A stretch of 64,000 nucleotides of DNA from Apis mellifera (taxonomy: Eukaryota; Arthropoda; Insecta; Hymenoptera; Apidae): positions 5,525,635-5,589,634 of the forward strand of contig NC_037648.1 of NCBI RefSeq assembly GCF_003254395.2. Direction: 5' to 3'. A program made the position numbers and the translations under genes. The notes under the pieces were generated by a model. That model was not told the DNA's origin, searched no databases, and saw only the letters and a list, made by a program, of their open reading frames with translations. Positions 52,681-64,000 of this stretch are shown piece by piece (position 1 is the stretch's first letter; the number at the start of each line of letters is the position of its first letter).

Positions 52681-53419
52681 AAATAAAATTTTTCATCAAT
52701 TTTTCATTTTTAGAAATATATTATTCCATTTTTTTTATGTTAGTATAAAAAATTATTATTATTATTGTTGTATGTGCGAAAAAGGATTTAATAAATATCA
52801 TATCAATTTGTAAAATAATATTTTCCATATTAAAGAAACACATATTTTAAATGATAAAATATTTTTTTATAACCTACTGTTTCATTTTTTTTATATGAAT
52901 AGTATTCTTTAATAGTTCAAAAACTTCCGCAAAAACTTATTTACTAATAAATTAATTATCAAATTTAAATTTATTTTTAATATAAATTAATAATATGATT
53001 TTAATGATTTATTATATTTATTATTATATTTATTATTTATGATACTAAATTAATTTTTAGAAAAATATGATTTATTCATTATTTAAAACTTACAAAGAAA
53101 TAAAATGTATCGGAATCTCCATATTTTATAATAGCAATTATTTATATTTTGATTTCAAGATTAAATTTGTTTTTATTAACAAATGTGCATTAAAAGTTTA
53201 TACTTTTTAACATTTTTTTTTGATAATTCTCATTACCAAGAAAAATATAAAATAAGCAATAATTAGCAAAATAGATATAATTAACATTAATATTGATATT
53301 TCTTATTCTAGTGAAAATATACAATTTGTCCAAAAATATAACAAGATCGTATCTTAATCTAATTAAATCTATTTTATCTATTTAAATACTAAAAATGTTA
53401 TTTAATCAAATATTGCTAT

Positions 53420-54330
53420 GAATATTAAAAATATCATCGCGACATTAACCATCATTGATCGAATGAATAATTTATGTTTTTCCTATATTTCTTAGATATC
53501 CACTATCTATGCACATTTCTGATCTAGTGAATCAGATAATTACATTTGTACATAGTAATGCATATCCCTAAACGAATCAATACTAATTGGTCTAAATCTC
53601 GGTAGACGCGTGATCTGATCTGGTAATTCCAATCAGATCAGTCTAGATAACATTCTGATCCTGCAATTTGAATCTAAACTGACAATGAGAATATAATTTT
53701 GCTATAATTAAAGACATGGTTTACAGATTTCACTTATGAATTCGTTATATTGAAGAACCGGCAATCGGAAAAAGACTGATGATGAAACTCGAATCAGAAT
53801 CCGGTGAATTTATTCTCTCGATAGACACAAAAGATCGTTAATCGTGCTTTCACGTGGGTAATGTGGATCGTTACCGGTTTTTCTCGTATTTCGGCGACAT
53901 ATATAAATAGTTTGAGAAAATCATAGAAATCAGATAATAGTGATACACGCCTCTGAATTTGTCGCTGAAACATTTTCCTTTTTGCTCCATCTTCTCTTGG
54001 TCGTCTGCATTCTCTTATTACTACAAGACTTCTTCATTTACATATCTATAGGTTGCGAGTTATCCTCAACGATTCTTTTGAAAGGAGGCATATTATTATA
54101 GGCACGCGTGCGAGTGAGCAACCAAATTCGTTTGCCGATGAGCGCATCTCTATATTGCGTGGATCAAGATATATATATATATATAATTTCGTGATTTGCG
54201 GAATTTTAGGACTCTCCTTTTGAATATTGTTCGGTTTCTTTCATCTCGAATGATTACTTTGATTTCGAATTGTGAATTAGAAATTGTATAGTGTTTGCAT
54301 TGAAAAAGTGAATATAAGTTGGGGAAAAAT
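53420..54330. other. Complex island containing a candidate promoter
   Basis: About 900 bp of moderate-GC unique sequence. The part at 53520-53690 is rich in related CTGATCTG/CAGATCAG/TCTAGAT motifs, including a hairpin CTGATCTG...CAGATCAG near 53620-53645. The centre holds the promoter-like block at 53851-53932 and an ATG-free leader-like segment. No sizeable open frame is seen in this stretch apart from a low-complexity minus frame at 54150-54371. Confidence 0.4.
53851..53935 (+). promoter_or_regulatory. Candidate core promoter: E-box, TATA box, initiator
   Basis: CACGTG at 53851-53856, TATAAATA at 53902-53909 and TCAGAT with its A at 53932, exactly 30 bp from the first T of the TATA box, the canonical insect spacing. 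Downstream, no ATG occurs until 54137. The segment is pyrimidine-rich (TTTTCCTTTTTGCTCC, CATCTTCTCTTGG) and contains a donor-like GTGAGC at 54114. This is what a first noncoding exon would look like. TATA-like strings are common in AT-rich DNA, so it remains a hypothesis. Confidence 0.35.
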
Positions 54331-54399
54331 CCGTTATTAAATTTTGAGAATGAAGGTTTGAAATAATTCAATAATAGAAGTAATTTAATTTTTATCTTT

Positions 54400-55750
54400 G
54401 TAATTGTTTTAAATTATTTCAATATTATATTTAAATGTAAATCTAAAAATCGAAATTAAAAAGACGAAGAAAAATATACTATAACTGTTATTGTCTAAAT
54501 AAAAATTAAGATTAATTTTAATGAAAATAACAATAATAAAACATTAATAACATAATAACATTAATAACATTAAAACAATAAAACATTAATAATTTAATAA
54601 TTATTGAAATAAATAAAATAAAATTAATTATTTTTATGAATTTAATGAATATAACATAAATATTCATAAATATTTTTAAATAGAATTTTAAATAGTATAG
54701 ATAGAATACAATTTTTAGATATTTTTTTTTTTTTATTTTTTTAGCGGTGAATAAAAATTTCGATATGTCATATGATTTCTATATCAAATTTTTATTTTAT
54801 ATACTTAAGTATTTTAAATTTAATATTTGAAATTGAATTAATAAATGAAAAAATAAATTTTATTTATATTAGAAATTTTAATTATATTTTTTAATTCATA
54901 TATCTAAGAATTGAAAAAGTATAAATGTTAATTATTTATTATGAATGTTAATTTAAAATAAAAATAAAATAAATAAATAAATAAAATACTTTGATTAATG
55001 ATATATAATGATGATATATAATTCATGATATTAATATGATAGAAATAAAAATATAAATCATTTTATTTAAAATTATTATTATAAAATAGATAAAAATGTT
55101 AAATTTTCTATTGAAATTATCGAAATAGTTGAAATATTTTTTAAATTATTATAAAAAATTCTATTATATAAAATAAATTATAAATTGTACAATTATATAT
55201 TTTAATTAAATAATTATTTCATGTGATTGAATAAAGAAATCACATAAACTATGAATAATTTTTTTTAAAATTAGAATATTATTTAATATTTAGAAAATAT
55301 AAATATAATGAATCATAATTAAGTTATGATAAAAATTATGACAAAAAATAAATAACATAATTTATAATATAATAAAATATAATATAATATTTTAATTAAT
55401 AATAAAAATAAAAATAGTAGAGAAAAAATCAATAAATTATTAAACAAGCATTAAAAAGTAATGATTCTATCAAGAAGAAAATTACCAATCTCAAATTAAA
55501 AAAATGTATATTTTGAAATAATGGATTGAATATTTAAAAATGAATCACATTCATATTCATATAAATAATACAAATTTAAATATAAATGATATAAATTTTT
55601 CATCAAATTAATACTTCGAAGCTTATATAATACAATGTTCTCAAGTTCTCCAGACTATGTGCCAATATATATCTTAGATTAGATTATTAATCAGTATGTA
55701 AGATAAATGCAATAGCGAATATATAAATATTCATAAATAACGCGACACAG
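54400..55750. other. AT-rich noncoding stretch
   Basis: A/T-dominated. A CATTAATAA-type micro-duplication lies at about 54530-54595. No gene supported. Confidence 0.7.
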
Positions 55751-55754
55751 CTTT

Positions 55755-56275
55755 TTCAATTCAGCCTTTTTTAATCTTATTTTTCTACCAGCTGTGGAAA
55801 TTCATCGAGTAATTTCATTTAATTTGAAACAAGAGTAGTTATTAGATATTCGAACACATATGTAATTAGAAATGTCATCTCTAAGATAAGTTGAAAAGGA
55901 AGCGAAAAAGGAGAATGGAAGAAAGAACGGAAAAACGAAACTCTCTTCGCGTAAAGGTTCGTTTACGCCTTATGATCGGCTCGAGATTCTATCTTTTAAC
56001 GATGCATTTTTTCTCTTTTTGTTTCTCATTCTCTTTCCCTCTGTTCTTTTGTCCTTCTCTTTTCTTTTTCTCTCTCTGTTTTCTCGTACCGATGCGTGAC
56101 CAGAGTCAGGATGGCACCGTTAGAAACTGTTCTTACGTATGCTCACCCACTCGTGGAGAACACATAACACTGTGAAAATAAGCTTCGGAGTTATAAGCGT
56201 TTCGAAATGGGTGAAACTTTGCTTCTTTTCGTTCGGCGCCGATTATCAGAGGGTGGCATTCTGATAATGAGTAGA
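55755..56275. other. GC-elevated island with purine and pyrimidine tracts
   Basis: A purine-rich block (about 55890-55945) and a pyrimidine-rich block (about 56005-56085) flank a CpG-bearing core. A further CpG part (TCGGCGCCGATTATC near 56232) closes the island. The frame 55891-56175 merely translates these tracts (KRKRKRRMEER, then a Phe/Ser-rich run) and is not a credible protein. Confidence 0.4.
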
Positions 56276-56289
56276 TATTTTTTTTTGAA

Positions 56290-56895
56290 CTATTCTATAT
56301 AATAACAGTTATTTTATTATTTCAACTTTATTAATTTGATAATGGTTCTGTATTATTTGTTTTTTTATCAAGTTCAGTGGTAATAGCAGTGAGGATATGA
56401 TGAGAAACGAATCAATTGTATAGTGTTCCACATATAAGATAAATTATATTAAGATTGTGTTAAAGCAATATAATATTTTTTAGAATCGTAATTATGAAAA
56501 TTTCAAAAATTTGCATTTCGGTTAATTTGAATTTAATATTTTTTTAATTGTTATTTTTTTCTTTTAATTACAATTAACAATATTATAAAATTGTAAATAG
56601 TTTTAGTGATTTTAATATAACTTTTGATTTAAATTAATTTTAAAAATATTAATTTTTTTCTCTTATATTTTTTATTTATTTAAGGTTGAAGTAATAAAAC
56701 CAATATATTTTTATTTCTTATTAATTAAATTAATACTATCATAAGAAAATAATATAAATATATAAATAAATTTCATATAAATATGTCATGTGTTTTGAAA
56801 AAATTATGTATAATTTTAGATAATAATATATCTTATTTAACAAAATTTAAATATTTTAATATTCATTATTTAAAGAGTTTAATTTATTGTATGAA
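56290..56895. other. AT-rich noncoding stretch
   Basis: No open frame or repeat of note. Confidence 0.7.
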
Positions 56896-56899
56896 ATAA

Positions 56900-57130
56900 T
56901 ATCAATCGGAACAATACAGTGCTTAGATTGTACTATATTAGTTGCATTCACGTCAAAGCAATTGAACGGATTATGGCAAACAGGACATCGTGCCAATTAA
57001 ACGTATTTATCGATAATACAATTATACGGAATCTTGATAACAACTTGACGCTTGAACTGCCTTAACCTTACCGACGTTTTAGCCTCTATAATCGTATTAA
57101 CGAAGGATTAATATAGTTGCACTTGTTGAT
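56900..57130. other. Small complex island
   Basis: Unique sequence with CpGs (GCATTCACGTCAAAGCAATTG, TTACCGACGTTTTAGCC) between AT-rich flanks. No open frame. Compatible with a short conserved noncoding element. Confidence 0.35.
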
Positions 57131-57134
57131 AAAA

Positions 57135-58215
57135 TTTAGAATGTCTTAACTATTATGAATTTGAAAAATCGATATGACATGATGTTTCTAAATATAAAAT
57201 CTTATATTTGAAATAAAATTATTTTAATATTACAATTTTAATATTATAATCCAATATTATAATCAAATATAATAAAAATATATAATATTATTTTTTTATA
57301 ATTTTAAAAAATATTGGTTTGTTTTAGAAATTTTCATATCAATTAAAAAAAAATTTATTTAATATATATTTAATTATATATTATATATATTATTATTATT
57401 ATATTATTATTTATTATATATATTAAGATATTTTCTAAAAATATTATATAATTTAGAATTTAAGTATTTTTGTAATATGTTATTATTTCATTATAAATAC
57501 AATTAGAAATCTAATTTATTTTAATGAAATTTAAAATTCAAAATCGTTCATGTGAAATTCCTTCTATTTTAAAAATGGTATGTATTTCTTTATTATTATA
57601 TTATTATTATTATAAAATATGTGATGTGTTAAAAATAAAAAATTTAAAAAGAAATTTAAAAAATTAAATAAAAATATTATTTATTTTAAATATTATTATT
57701 TATTTATTATTTATTTAAAATATTTATTATTAAAAATTAAAAATTAAATTTAAATTTTAATTTAATTAAAATTTAAATTTATTCAATAAATATGTTGTAT
57801 ATTTAAGGATTATTATTTAAAAATGAAATAAAAACATTTTTAAATTTATTCAAACAGATAAATAATAAATTTTTTATAAAAAGATATATTTAAAAAATAT
57901 ATAAAATATAATATTAAAATAAAAGCAATCGGTTTTTTATCATCTTGTAAAATTTCATATTTGTGCATATCTATTATTATAATATTATACAACATTATAC
58001 GAAATATTATACAATATTATATAAAAGTAGAAAAAAAGATATCATTAATATCAAGATATATGTATATAATTTATAAAGAATCTAAAAAAAAAAAACAAAT
58101 AAATTTTAGATTTTACATATATTTATATAATCCAATTCTTTTGATTTTACATTATGCTTATAAAATATTTATGTCTTAATATCAACTTAGAAATAAAAAG
58201 AATAGGAACAATATA
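57135..58215. other. AT-rich noncoding stretch
   Basis: A/T-dominated with many TTATTATTA-type runs; the frame 57961-58179 is Ile/Tyr/Lys low complexity. Confidence 0.7.
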
Positions 58216-58219
58216 TAGA

Positions 58220-58520
58220 AGAACGATAGATTTGGATATGTATTTTGTTCAAAGAAAGAAAACTTCACTTTCCACAGGTGGTTGAGAAACGAGATCGAGA
58301 TTTATCATGAGATTCTAAAATAGAAAAAGCAAAATACTGCTAGAAAATATCGTTATGTTTGGAAATGCAGAATGCGATTAGACACGTTTTCTCAACGTCT
58401 CGATGCCAATTTTCAACGAATTCTGAAAGTGTTTTAGAAAAAGGCAAAAGACCGATGAAATACCTAACGATCCTCGAATGCGTTGTCGCGGAACTTTTAT
58501 TAGTTAGATTTTATCAGGAA
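58220..58520. other. Complex island with an unrecognised open frame
   Basis: Moderate-GC sequence. A plus-strand frame from 58359 reads MEMQNAIRHVFSTSRCQF and then a hydrophobic stretch (LTILECVVAELLLVRF), continuing into AT-rich DNA to 58649 as low-complexity Tyr/Ile. No domain recognised; probably fortuitous, though the first 60 residues are not low complexity. Confidence 0.3.
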
Positions 58521-58659
58521 ATTATTCGAATACTCGAAAAATCAATTATAAGAGATGAAACAATATGTATTATATATAAATATATATATTATAAATATAT
58601 ATATTATGTAGTATATATGAATGAGTATAAAATTTTAAATTATCATTGAAAATATGTAT

Positions 58660-59385
58660 TCCATATTTATATATATTGTATAAATATAGAGATAAATATA
58701 TTTGCATTACTTAAAGATCTTCTTGTTATATGATTATTGTTGAATATATTATGTGTATTGTTATTATATTATTGAATAATGTTAAAAATGTACTTTTAAA
58801 TTATTGAATTGAATGATACATTATTTTTATTAAATTTTTATAATGATTTTTAAGTGATCATTGAATTTTTACAATATAAAAATTGTAATGAAATTAATTT
58901 AACACATTTATACAATTATTTAAATTATTAAGTATTACTAAGAAAAAGGATTTTTCACAAGTTTATTCGAATAGTGATTATCTTATTAATATACTTTTAA
59001 TTTTTAATAAATTTTAATTTCAATAAGTAATTTTAAAATTATTAAATTAATAATTAAATTTTTAAAAAATTTTAAAAATTAAAATAATATTATATTTTAT
59101 ATTATCAATATTTAGTTTTTTAATATTTGCATTTTATTTTGATCTATTATTTCTTTAAGTTGAAAATTTTTTCTTTATCACTATTATTTTATTTTTATAT
59201 TCTATAACGTAAAATATTAAACATAAAAATTATTTAAATTATCCATATATACATTTTTTTTATTTATAGTTTACATCAAGCATTTTATCAAAATATTATT
59301 ATCAGTTATAATATTATAATATAATCTCTTATATTATAATATTATATATCCTTCTACTATATATTTTAGTTAATAGAGTCCTGTT
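58660..59385. other. AT-rich noncoding stretch
   Basis: No gene, island or notable repeat seen. Confidence 0.7.
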
Positions 59386-59389
59386 GTTC

Positions 59390-59800
59390 TTTTTAATTAA
59401 CATTTTTGTTTGCTATGCTACCAAGACGAACAATATGCACACGTATGTTTCTGCATATTGTTCCTCGATATTTTGATCAATTCTTGTGGTATATAAATAA
59501 GTAAAGAAAAACAACTAGCAATGGAGCAACGTCCGTTTGTTCGTTACCGGAACCGACGAGTCAAATTCCAACCTAATAATAACATGTTACTTTCATAATT
59601 GCTGATATAATTAGAAGGAGAAAAATGGGGAAGTAAAAGGGAATAGTGACAGTACTTCCTCTAGAGAATATACGTCTTCGTTCTAACTTTGGAATAAGCG
59701 TGGATATATACTATTGTTCGCCATTATACAATTTCGTTTCTTCCCTAGATCCGACATATAATTTCTTTGTTGATGCATTATCTGTGATAATATTCAAGTC
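59390..59800. other. Complex island with a 12-bp stem-loop
   Basis: Contains a perfect stem GAACAATATGCA/TGCATATTGTTC (59428-59463) with a 12-base loop, a TATATAAATAA at 59490-59500, and a 25-codon plus frame from 59521 (MEQRPFVRYRNRRVKF...). The TATA-to-initiator distance would put a start at the ATG itself, so the promoter reading is weak. Noncoding regulatory DNA is more likely. Confidence 0.35.
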
Positions 59801-59804
59801 TATT

Positions 59805-61030
59805 ATTGCATAACTTACGTTAGGCTTAGTTTTTTTTATAAGATGCAAACTGAATGACACTAATTTTATCTATGAAATTTATAGATATGACATCTTTTAA
59901 AATTGAGAATAATTTATTATTAAAAAAAGAGTAAATTGTTTTTTGAGTTAAGAAATCTTCGAATAACTATAAATAAAAAGTCAAAGAAATAAATTTGAAA
60001 AATTTCATATGAAAAATATTGCACAAATATAAATATTTTAAACTTTAAGAAATTTCTGAATTCTTTATTTTTCTAAGAAATTGGTATAATAATAAGAAAT
60101 TTATTTTTTAAGAGATACAAATTATAAAAGTATATTAAAATATTAATAAATAAATTTAATTAATATATAATTTTTAAATATAGTAATACAATCACAATTT
60201 ATTTTTTACTAACCACATTTTATTTTACACAATCATAATGAATCCATAATAAATTTAAGAAATCTACAATTCTAAATTTTAATTTTTTTTAGATTTTTTT
60301 TTTAGATTTATTTTTGGTATTTAAATAAGTGATTTTATTATTTATTTAAATTTCAAACATTTTTATATATATAAAAATATATATATTAAAAATTATCATT
60401 ATCATATTTTATTTATTATAATTTGTTATTTCTAATCATAATCTATTGGTAAATTATTTATTATTTTAATTATTGCTTTTTAAATATTTTTTATTATATG
60501 TTATTTTTACTAAATCAGTAATATTGATTTTATTCATATAATTTTTTATATTATTAAATATTTTGTTTTATTATTATTTTTTTTTAGTAATTTACACAGA
60601 AATAATATAAAAATTATTTTGTATAAGAAATAAATATAACAGAAATAGAAATTCTTTCTATTATTTCCAATAAGGAATTATTATTTGTTCATGAAAAGAA
60701 TAAAAGTAATTAATGTTTTAAAATAAAATAATAAAATAATAAACATATATATATATATATATATATAATGAGATATAAATATATAGAATATAACTATATC
60801 ATATATGTATAATATTTATATATTTTTTTGCACAAAGTTTACAAAATATAAAATAATTTTAACATTTACAATTTAAATATTTACAATATATATTTATAAT
60901 ATGTTATATTATTACATTTATAATATAAAATAATTTAAATTGAATTTTTTTTTAATTAATCGATTAAAAAATCATCAAATAAATAACTATCAAATAAATA
61001 AAAAATCTTAAAATATATAACTCTTTAGTT
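59805..61030. other. AT-rich noncoding stretch
   Basis: A/T-dominated; a TA run lies at about 60744-60768. No gene supported. Confidence 0.7.
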
Positions 61031-61039
61031 CAATAAAAT

Positions 61040-61300
61040 TTTTGAGACCGATGATCAGAGGAATTTAATACGACTTGTGGTTATCGACGAAATTGGTGGT
61101 TAAAATTAAATGGCGATAAAAGCAAAGGGAGTAATATGAGAAAAATGTAAAAAGAGAAAACAAAAACTAGTGGAGAAAGAATTGAATAAAAATTTAATTT
61201 CAATGAAAAAAATCCATAAAAAGAGAAAAAAGATATTAAAAAAAAGAGACAAGAATAAAAAAAAAAGAAAGAAGAAAATAAGAGAGAAGAATTATGAACC
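61040..61300. other. Small complex patch followed by a purine tract
   Basis: About 100 bp of moderate-GC unique sequence (ACCGATGATCAGAGG, TATCGACGAAATTGG) followed by a strongly purine-biased run (about 61130-61300, GAGAAAAAAG-type). No open frame. Confidence 0.35.
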
Positions 61301-61304
61301 TTAT

Positions 61305-64000
61305 ATTTTAATTTTTATTTCTTGGATTGAAAATGTTATATTATGATATGGTTTACATTGTAATATATATTATCCTTAATATCTTTAATAATATTCTTAA
61401 TAAAATTTATGTTTTTACAATTAAATCAAATTATTTAACAATTTACATTAATTTCATAAATAAATCTTCTAACTTCTCCTTAATGAAGAATAAATAATCA
61501 ATTCGAATTATATAATTTCAAGTCGCTGAATTATATGTACATGAAATCATTATCATTCTAATAAAATTAATTTTTGAGTATTATAATTCATAAAAGTAAA
61601 AGTAGACGTAAAATTTGATGGTGGTACAAATTGTTTGCTATTACATTATTATTAATCTCTTATTTAATAATAATCAAATTTGATATACTATTATATTATA
61701 TTTTTATTCTTATTGTAATATATTTTACTATTCTTGATATAATGTATTATATTATTATTCTGATATATACAATGAAGGAATAAATGTTAGTTATTCTTTC
61801 GAAATAGAATAATTTTTTAAAATTGGACCAAAGACTTAAATTTTTTTGAAATATAAAAAAGTTTACATTTTTTACTAGATCATATATTACAAAAAAAAAT
61901 TTTAGAAATTATTATTGAATTATTATTATTGAAATTATAAAAAATAAATGAAGATTTTTCGTTTTTATATCTAAATTTATAATAAAAATTTAAAACATGT
62001 CTTTTGTAAATATAACAGTAAATAAGTTATATATGCATAATAAGTTAATAACTATAATAAATAAATAAATAAAATTTCATCGAAATTGGTTAACATTGCA
62101 ATAAGCTATAAACGATCGAAAATACTCAAAATAGTCTTTTGTCATTTCTGATCTGGATTAAATCTAAAATTTTTTATATATTCTATTCTTGCTGTATTCT
62201 TTTTATGTGTCAATCAATGAAACTTTGTATTTTTATAATTATATATGTATTTAAATCTACAAAAAATATGTTTTGTAGATTATGTTTTCATTATAAGTCC
62301 AGATAACATAATGATAACCTTCATTTTTTTTCCTTTATAAATTTAATCAATAATAATTTCAAAATAATTTTTTATATATTATTTAATAAATTAATTCTTC
62401 TAATATTTTAAAAAATTCAAATCATTTAATCTAATTTTAAAAATATTATATATATATTAAAGATTATATGAATATTTTTATCCTAGTAATATATAATAGC
62501 TTTCATTATTCAAATTTACAACCGTTTTATAATGTGATTTCTGCTAATATTATTATAATAATTTTATTCATAACAAATATACAAAATTCTATGATCAAAA
62601 AATTCCGAAACTTTATTTATAAAATCTACAAATAATTAATTATTAATAAGTTATATATTAGATATATTAAAAGTTATATATTAGATATATTAGATATATT
62701 AAAAGATAATAAGATATATTAAAAACAAAAATTTTAATACATATAATGAAATACTTCAAAATTTTTTATAAAAAAATATCTTTTATTTTCAAGTTAATTT
62801 AGATTATATTTAGAATTAATAAAAATTTAATAACTGAGAATGAAAAAAATTGATAGCATATAAGAAATATATATTATAAAAATTAAATGCTTCAAAAATG
62901 TAATATATTTATAGTATATTTTTTTTATCTTAATTATTAATTGAAATATAATTCTAATGAATTTTCTTTTTATGAAGAAATGTGAAAAATTAAAATAAAT
63001 AAAACTAAGAAAAGTAAAATTGATAGAATGAAAGTAAATAAAATTAAGATAAAATGAAGATTAATCAAAAATATAATTATAATGTGGTCATTTCAACCTA
63101 TCATTATAAATCAATATTACAAGGATCGTGATTATAGTGGTTTGTTCTGATGGTTCGAACTTATTGTTGGATGTGGTTTATATTGTACATGTTCATTCAA
63201 TTAATTCAATTAATTCACCGCAACAAATTAAGAACAAATGCATTCAATTTTTTGTTAAAAATTATTTTTATATATTTTTTTTTATCTACTATCTATTATT
63301 TTATTATCTATTATCTACAATGTTTTTCATTTTCTGCTAATATTTTTTTTTATTATATTATATATAGCATAAAATTTTAATATTTTTTTATTCAACTTAA
63401 TATTTCTTTATTTTATATTTTTATTATTTTTTTTTTATAATTTTGCTTTTTTGCTAAAATTTATTAAATGATTTTTTTATTTTATTGTAATATTTTTTCA
63501 ATATTTTTACTTCATTATACGTAATTCTTTGTGAAATAAAAATAATAATTGTGATGTCTCATATCATTTGTTTAACATTTACAATATTTACATACATATG
63601 ATTTATATATATGAATATTATTATAAAATATTCAAGATAGAATAAAAGAAACTAGAATATTCTTTAGATATTATAAATCTATACTTAATCCAAACTAAAT
63701 CTCAATTTAAATCAAATTCTTAAAAAATACATATAATATTAAATGTTAAACGTATGAAAATATGAATATTTTTCATATTAGAATTAAATGATTATAATAG
63801 TCATAATAATTATAATAGTCATAATAGTTATAATAATAATAATAGTTATAATAGTTATAATAGTGGTAAGATAGACAATGATAAGATTTAAAACATTTGA
63901 TTTGTTATTAATCTATATAGTACATACAGTATGATATAAAATTTGAATCATTTCAAATAATTTGAAGTCTAAATATTTAAAAGTCTTGATAAGTTTTGTA
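61305..64000. other. AT-rich noncoding stretch to the window end
   Basis: A/T-dominated. Tandem AGATATATTA units occur at about 62645-62725 and a minisatellite near 63787-63865. The frames at 63128-63340 and 63150-63380 overlap and are Phe/Ile/Tyr-rich in the main, so not credible genes. Confidence 0.7.
63787..63865. repeat. ATAATAGT(T/C)AT minisatellite
   Basis: Repeated 9-18-bp units of the form ATTATAATAGTCATAAT and AGTTATAATAGTTATAAT, with T/C variation at one position. Confidence 0.8.

Noticed and set aside
55891..56175. 94-residue frame beginning KRKRKRR-like
   Set aside because: Produced by adjacent purine and pyrimidine tracts.
59490..59600. TATATAAATAA with a downstream small frame as a gene start
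   Set aside because: The expected initiation point would fall on the ATG itself and no initiator motif is present.
1..64000. tRNA, rRNA, CRISPR arrays and telomeric TTAGG runs
   Set aside because: None seen by eye; no cloverleaf-like GC-rich 70-mer, no regularly spaced identical repeats with unique spacers, and no TTAGG array. A covariance-model scan would be needed to exclude small RNA genes.

Overview
The window looks like nuclear DNA from a honeybee-like insect (genus Apis). This is an inference. It rests on three things: extreme AT-richness, short CpG-rich islands scattered through it, and a mariner element whose terminal repeats and transposase resemble the mellifera-subfamily mariners of Apis. 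I found no host protein-coding gene I can name. Almost every open frame is short and is either AT-rich low-complexity translation or chance openness inside a GC-richer island. The window is best read as intergenic or deep-intronic DNA carrying transposon remnants, simple repeats and islands that may be regulatory DNA or isolated exons.

Transposons are the best-supported content. (1) A full-length mariner lies at 13860-15140, with perfect 30-bp terminal inverted repeats (TIRs), a TA duplication and a minus-strand transposase broken by two in-frame stops and two frameshifts. (2) Two same-orientation copies of a degenerate piggyBac-like element lie at 2201-3359 and 19512-20482. The second has TTAA at both ends. 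Both keep an acidic N-terminal stretch and a scrap resembling the C-terminal transposase core. (3) A 437-bp Tc1/mariner-type miniature element lies at 44675-45111. (4) A 1.1-kb structure at 41371-42484 is bounded by 74-bp inverted repeats (about 81% identical, ungapped) and encloses a CpG-rich island. I cannot assign it to a known family, and it is the most novel-looking object here.

Layout: 1-1150 is a CpG-rich, promoter-like island. 2.2-5.0 kb holds piggyBac copy 1 and microsatellites. Islands lie near 5.1-5.6, 10.5-10.9, 12.9-13.1, 20.6-21.1, 23.2-24.8 (the largest), 28.6-29.0, 32.6-32.7, 35.0-35.5, 39.3-39.8, 41.6-41.9, 46.4-47.0, 48.7-48.9, 52.4-52.7, 53.4-54.3, 55.8-56.3, 56.9-57.1, 58.2-58.5, 59.4-59.8 and 61.0-61.15 kb. 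Between them are AT-rich stretches with TA microsatellites, poly-purine or pyrimidine runs and small tandem duplications.

Two islands carry gene-like signals. At 53851-54113 there is an E-box, a TATA box 30 bp upstream of an initiator-like TCA, and an ATG-free pyrimidine-rich leader. At 32621-32733, on the minus strand, a 113-nt open segment lies between splice-like acceptor and donor sites. Both are hypotheses. No tRNA, rRNA or CRISPR array was recognised.
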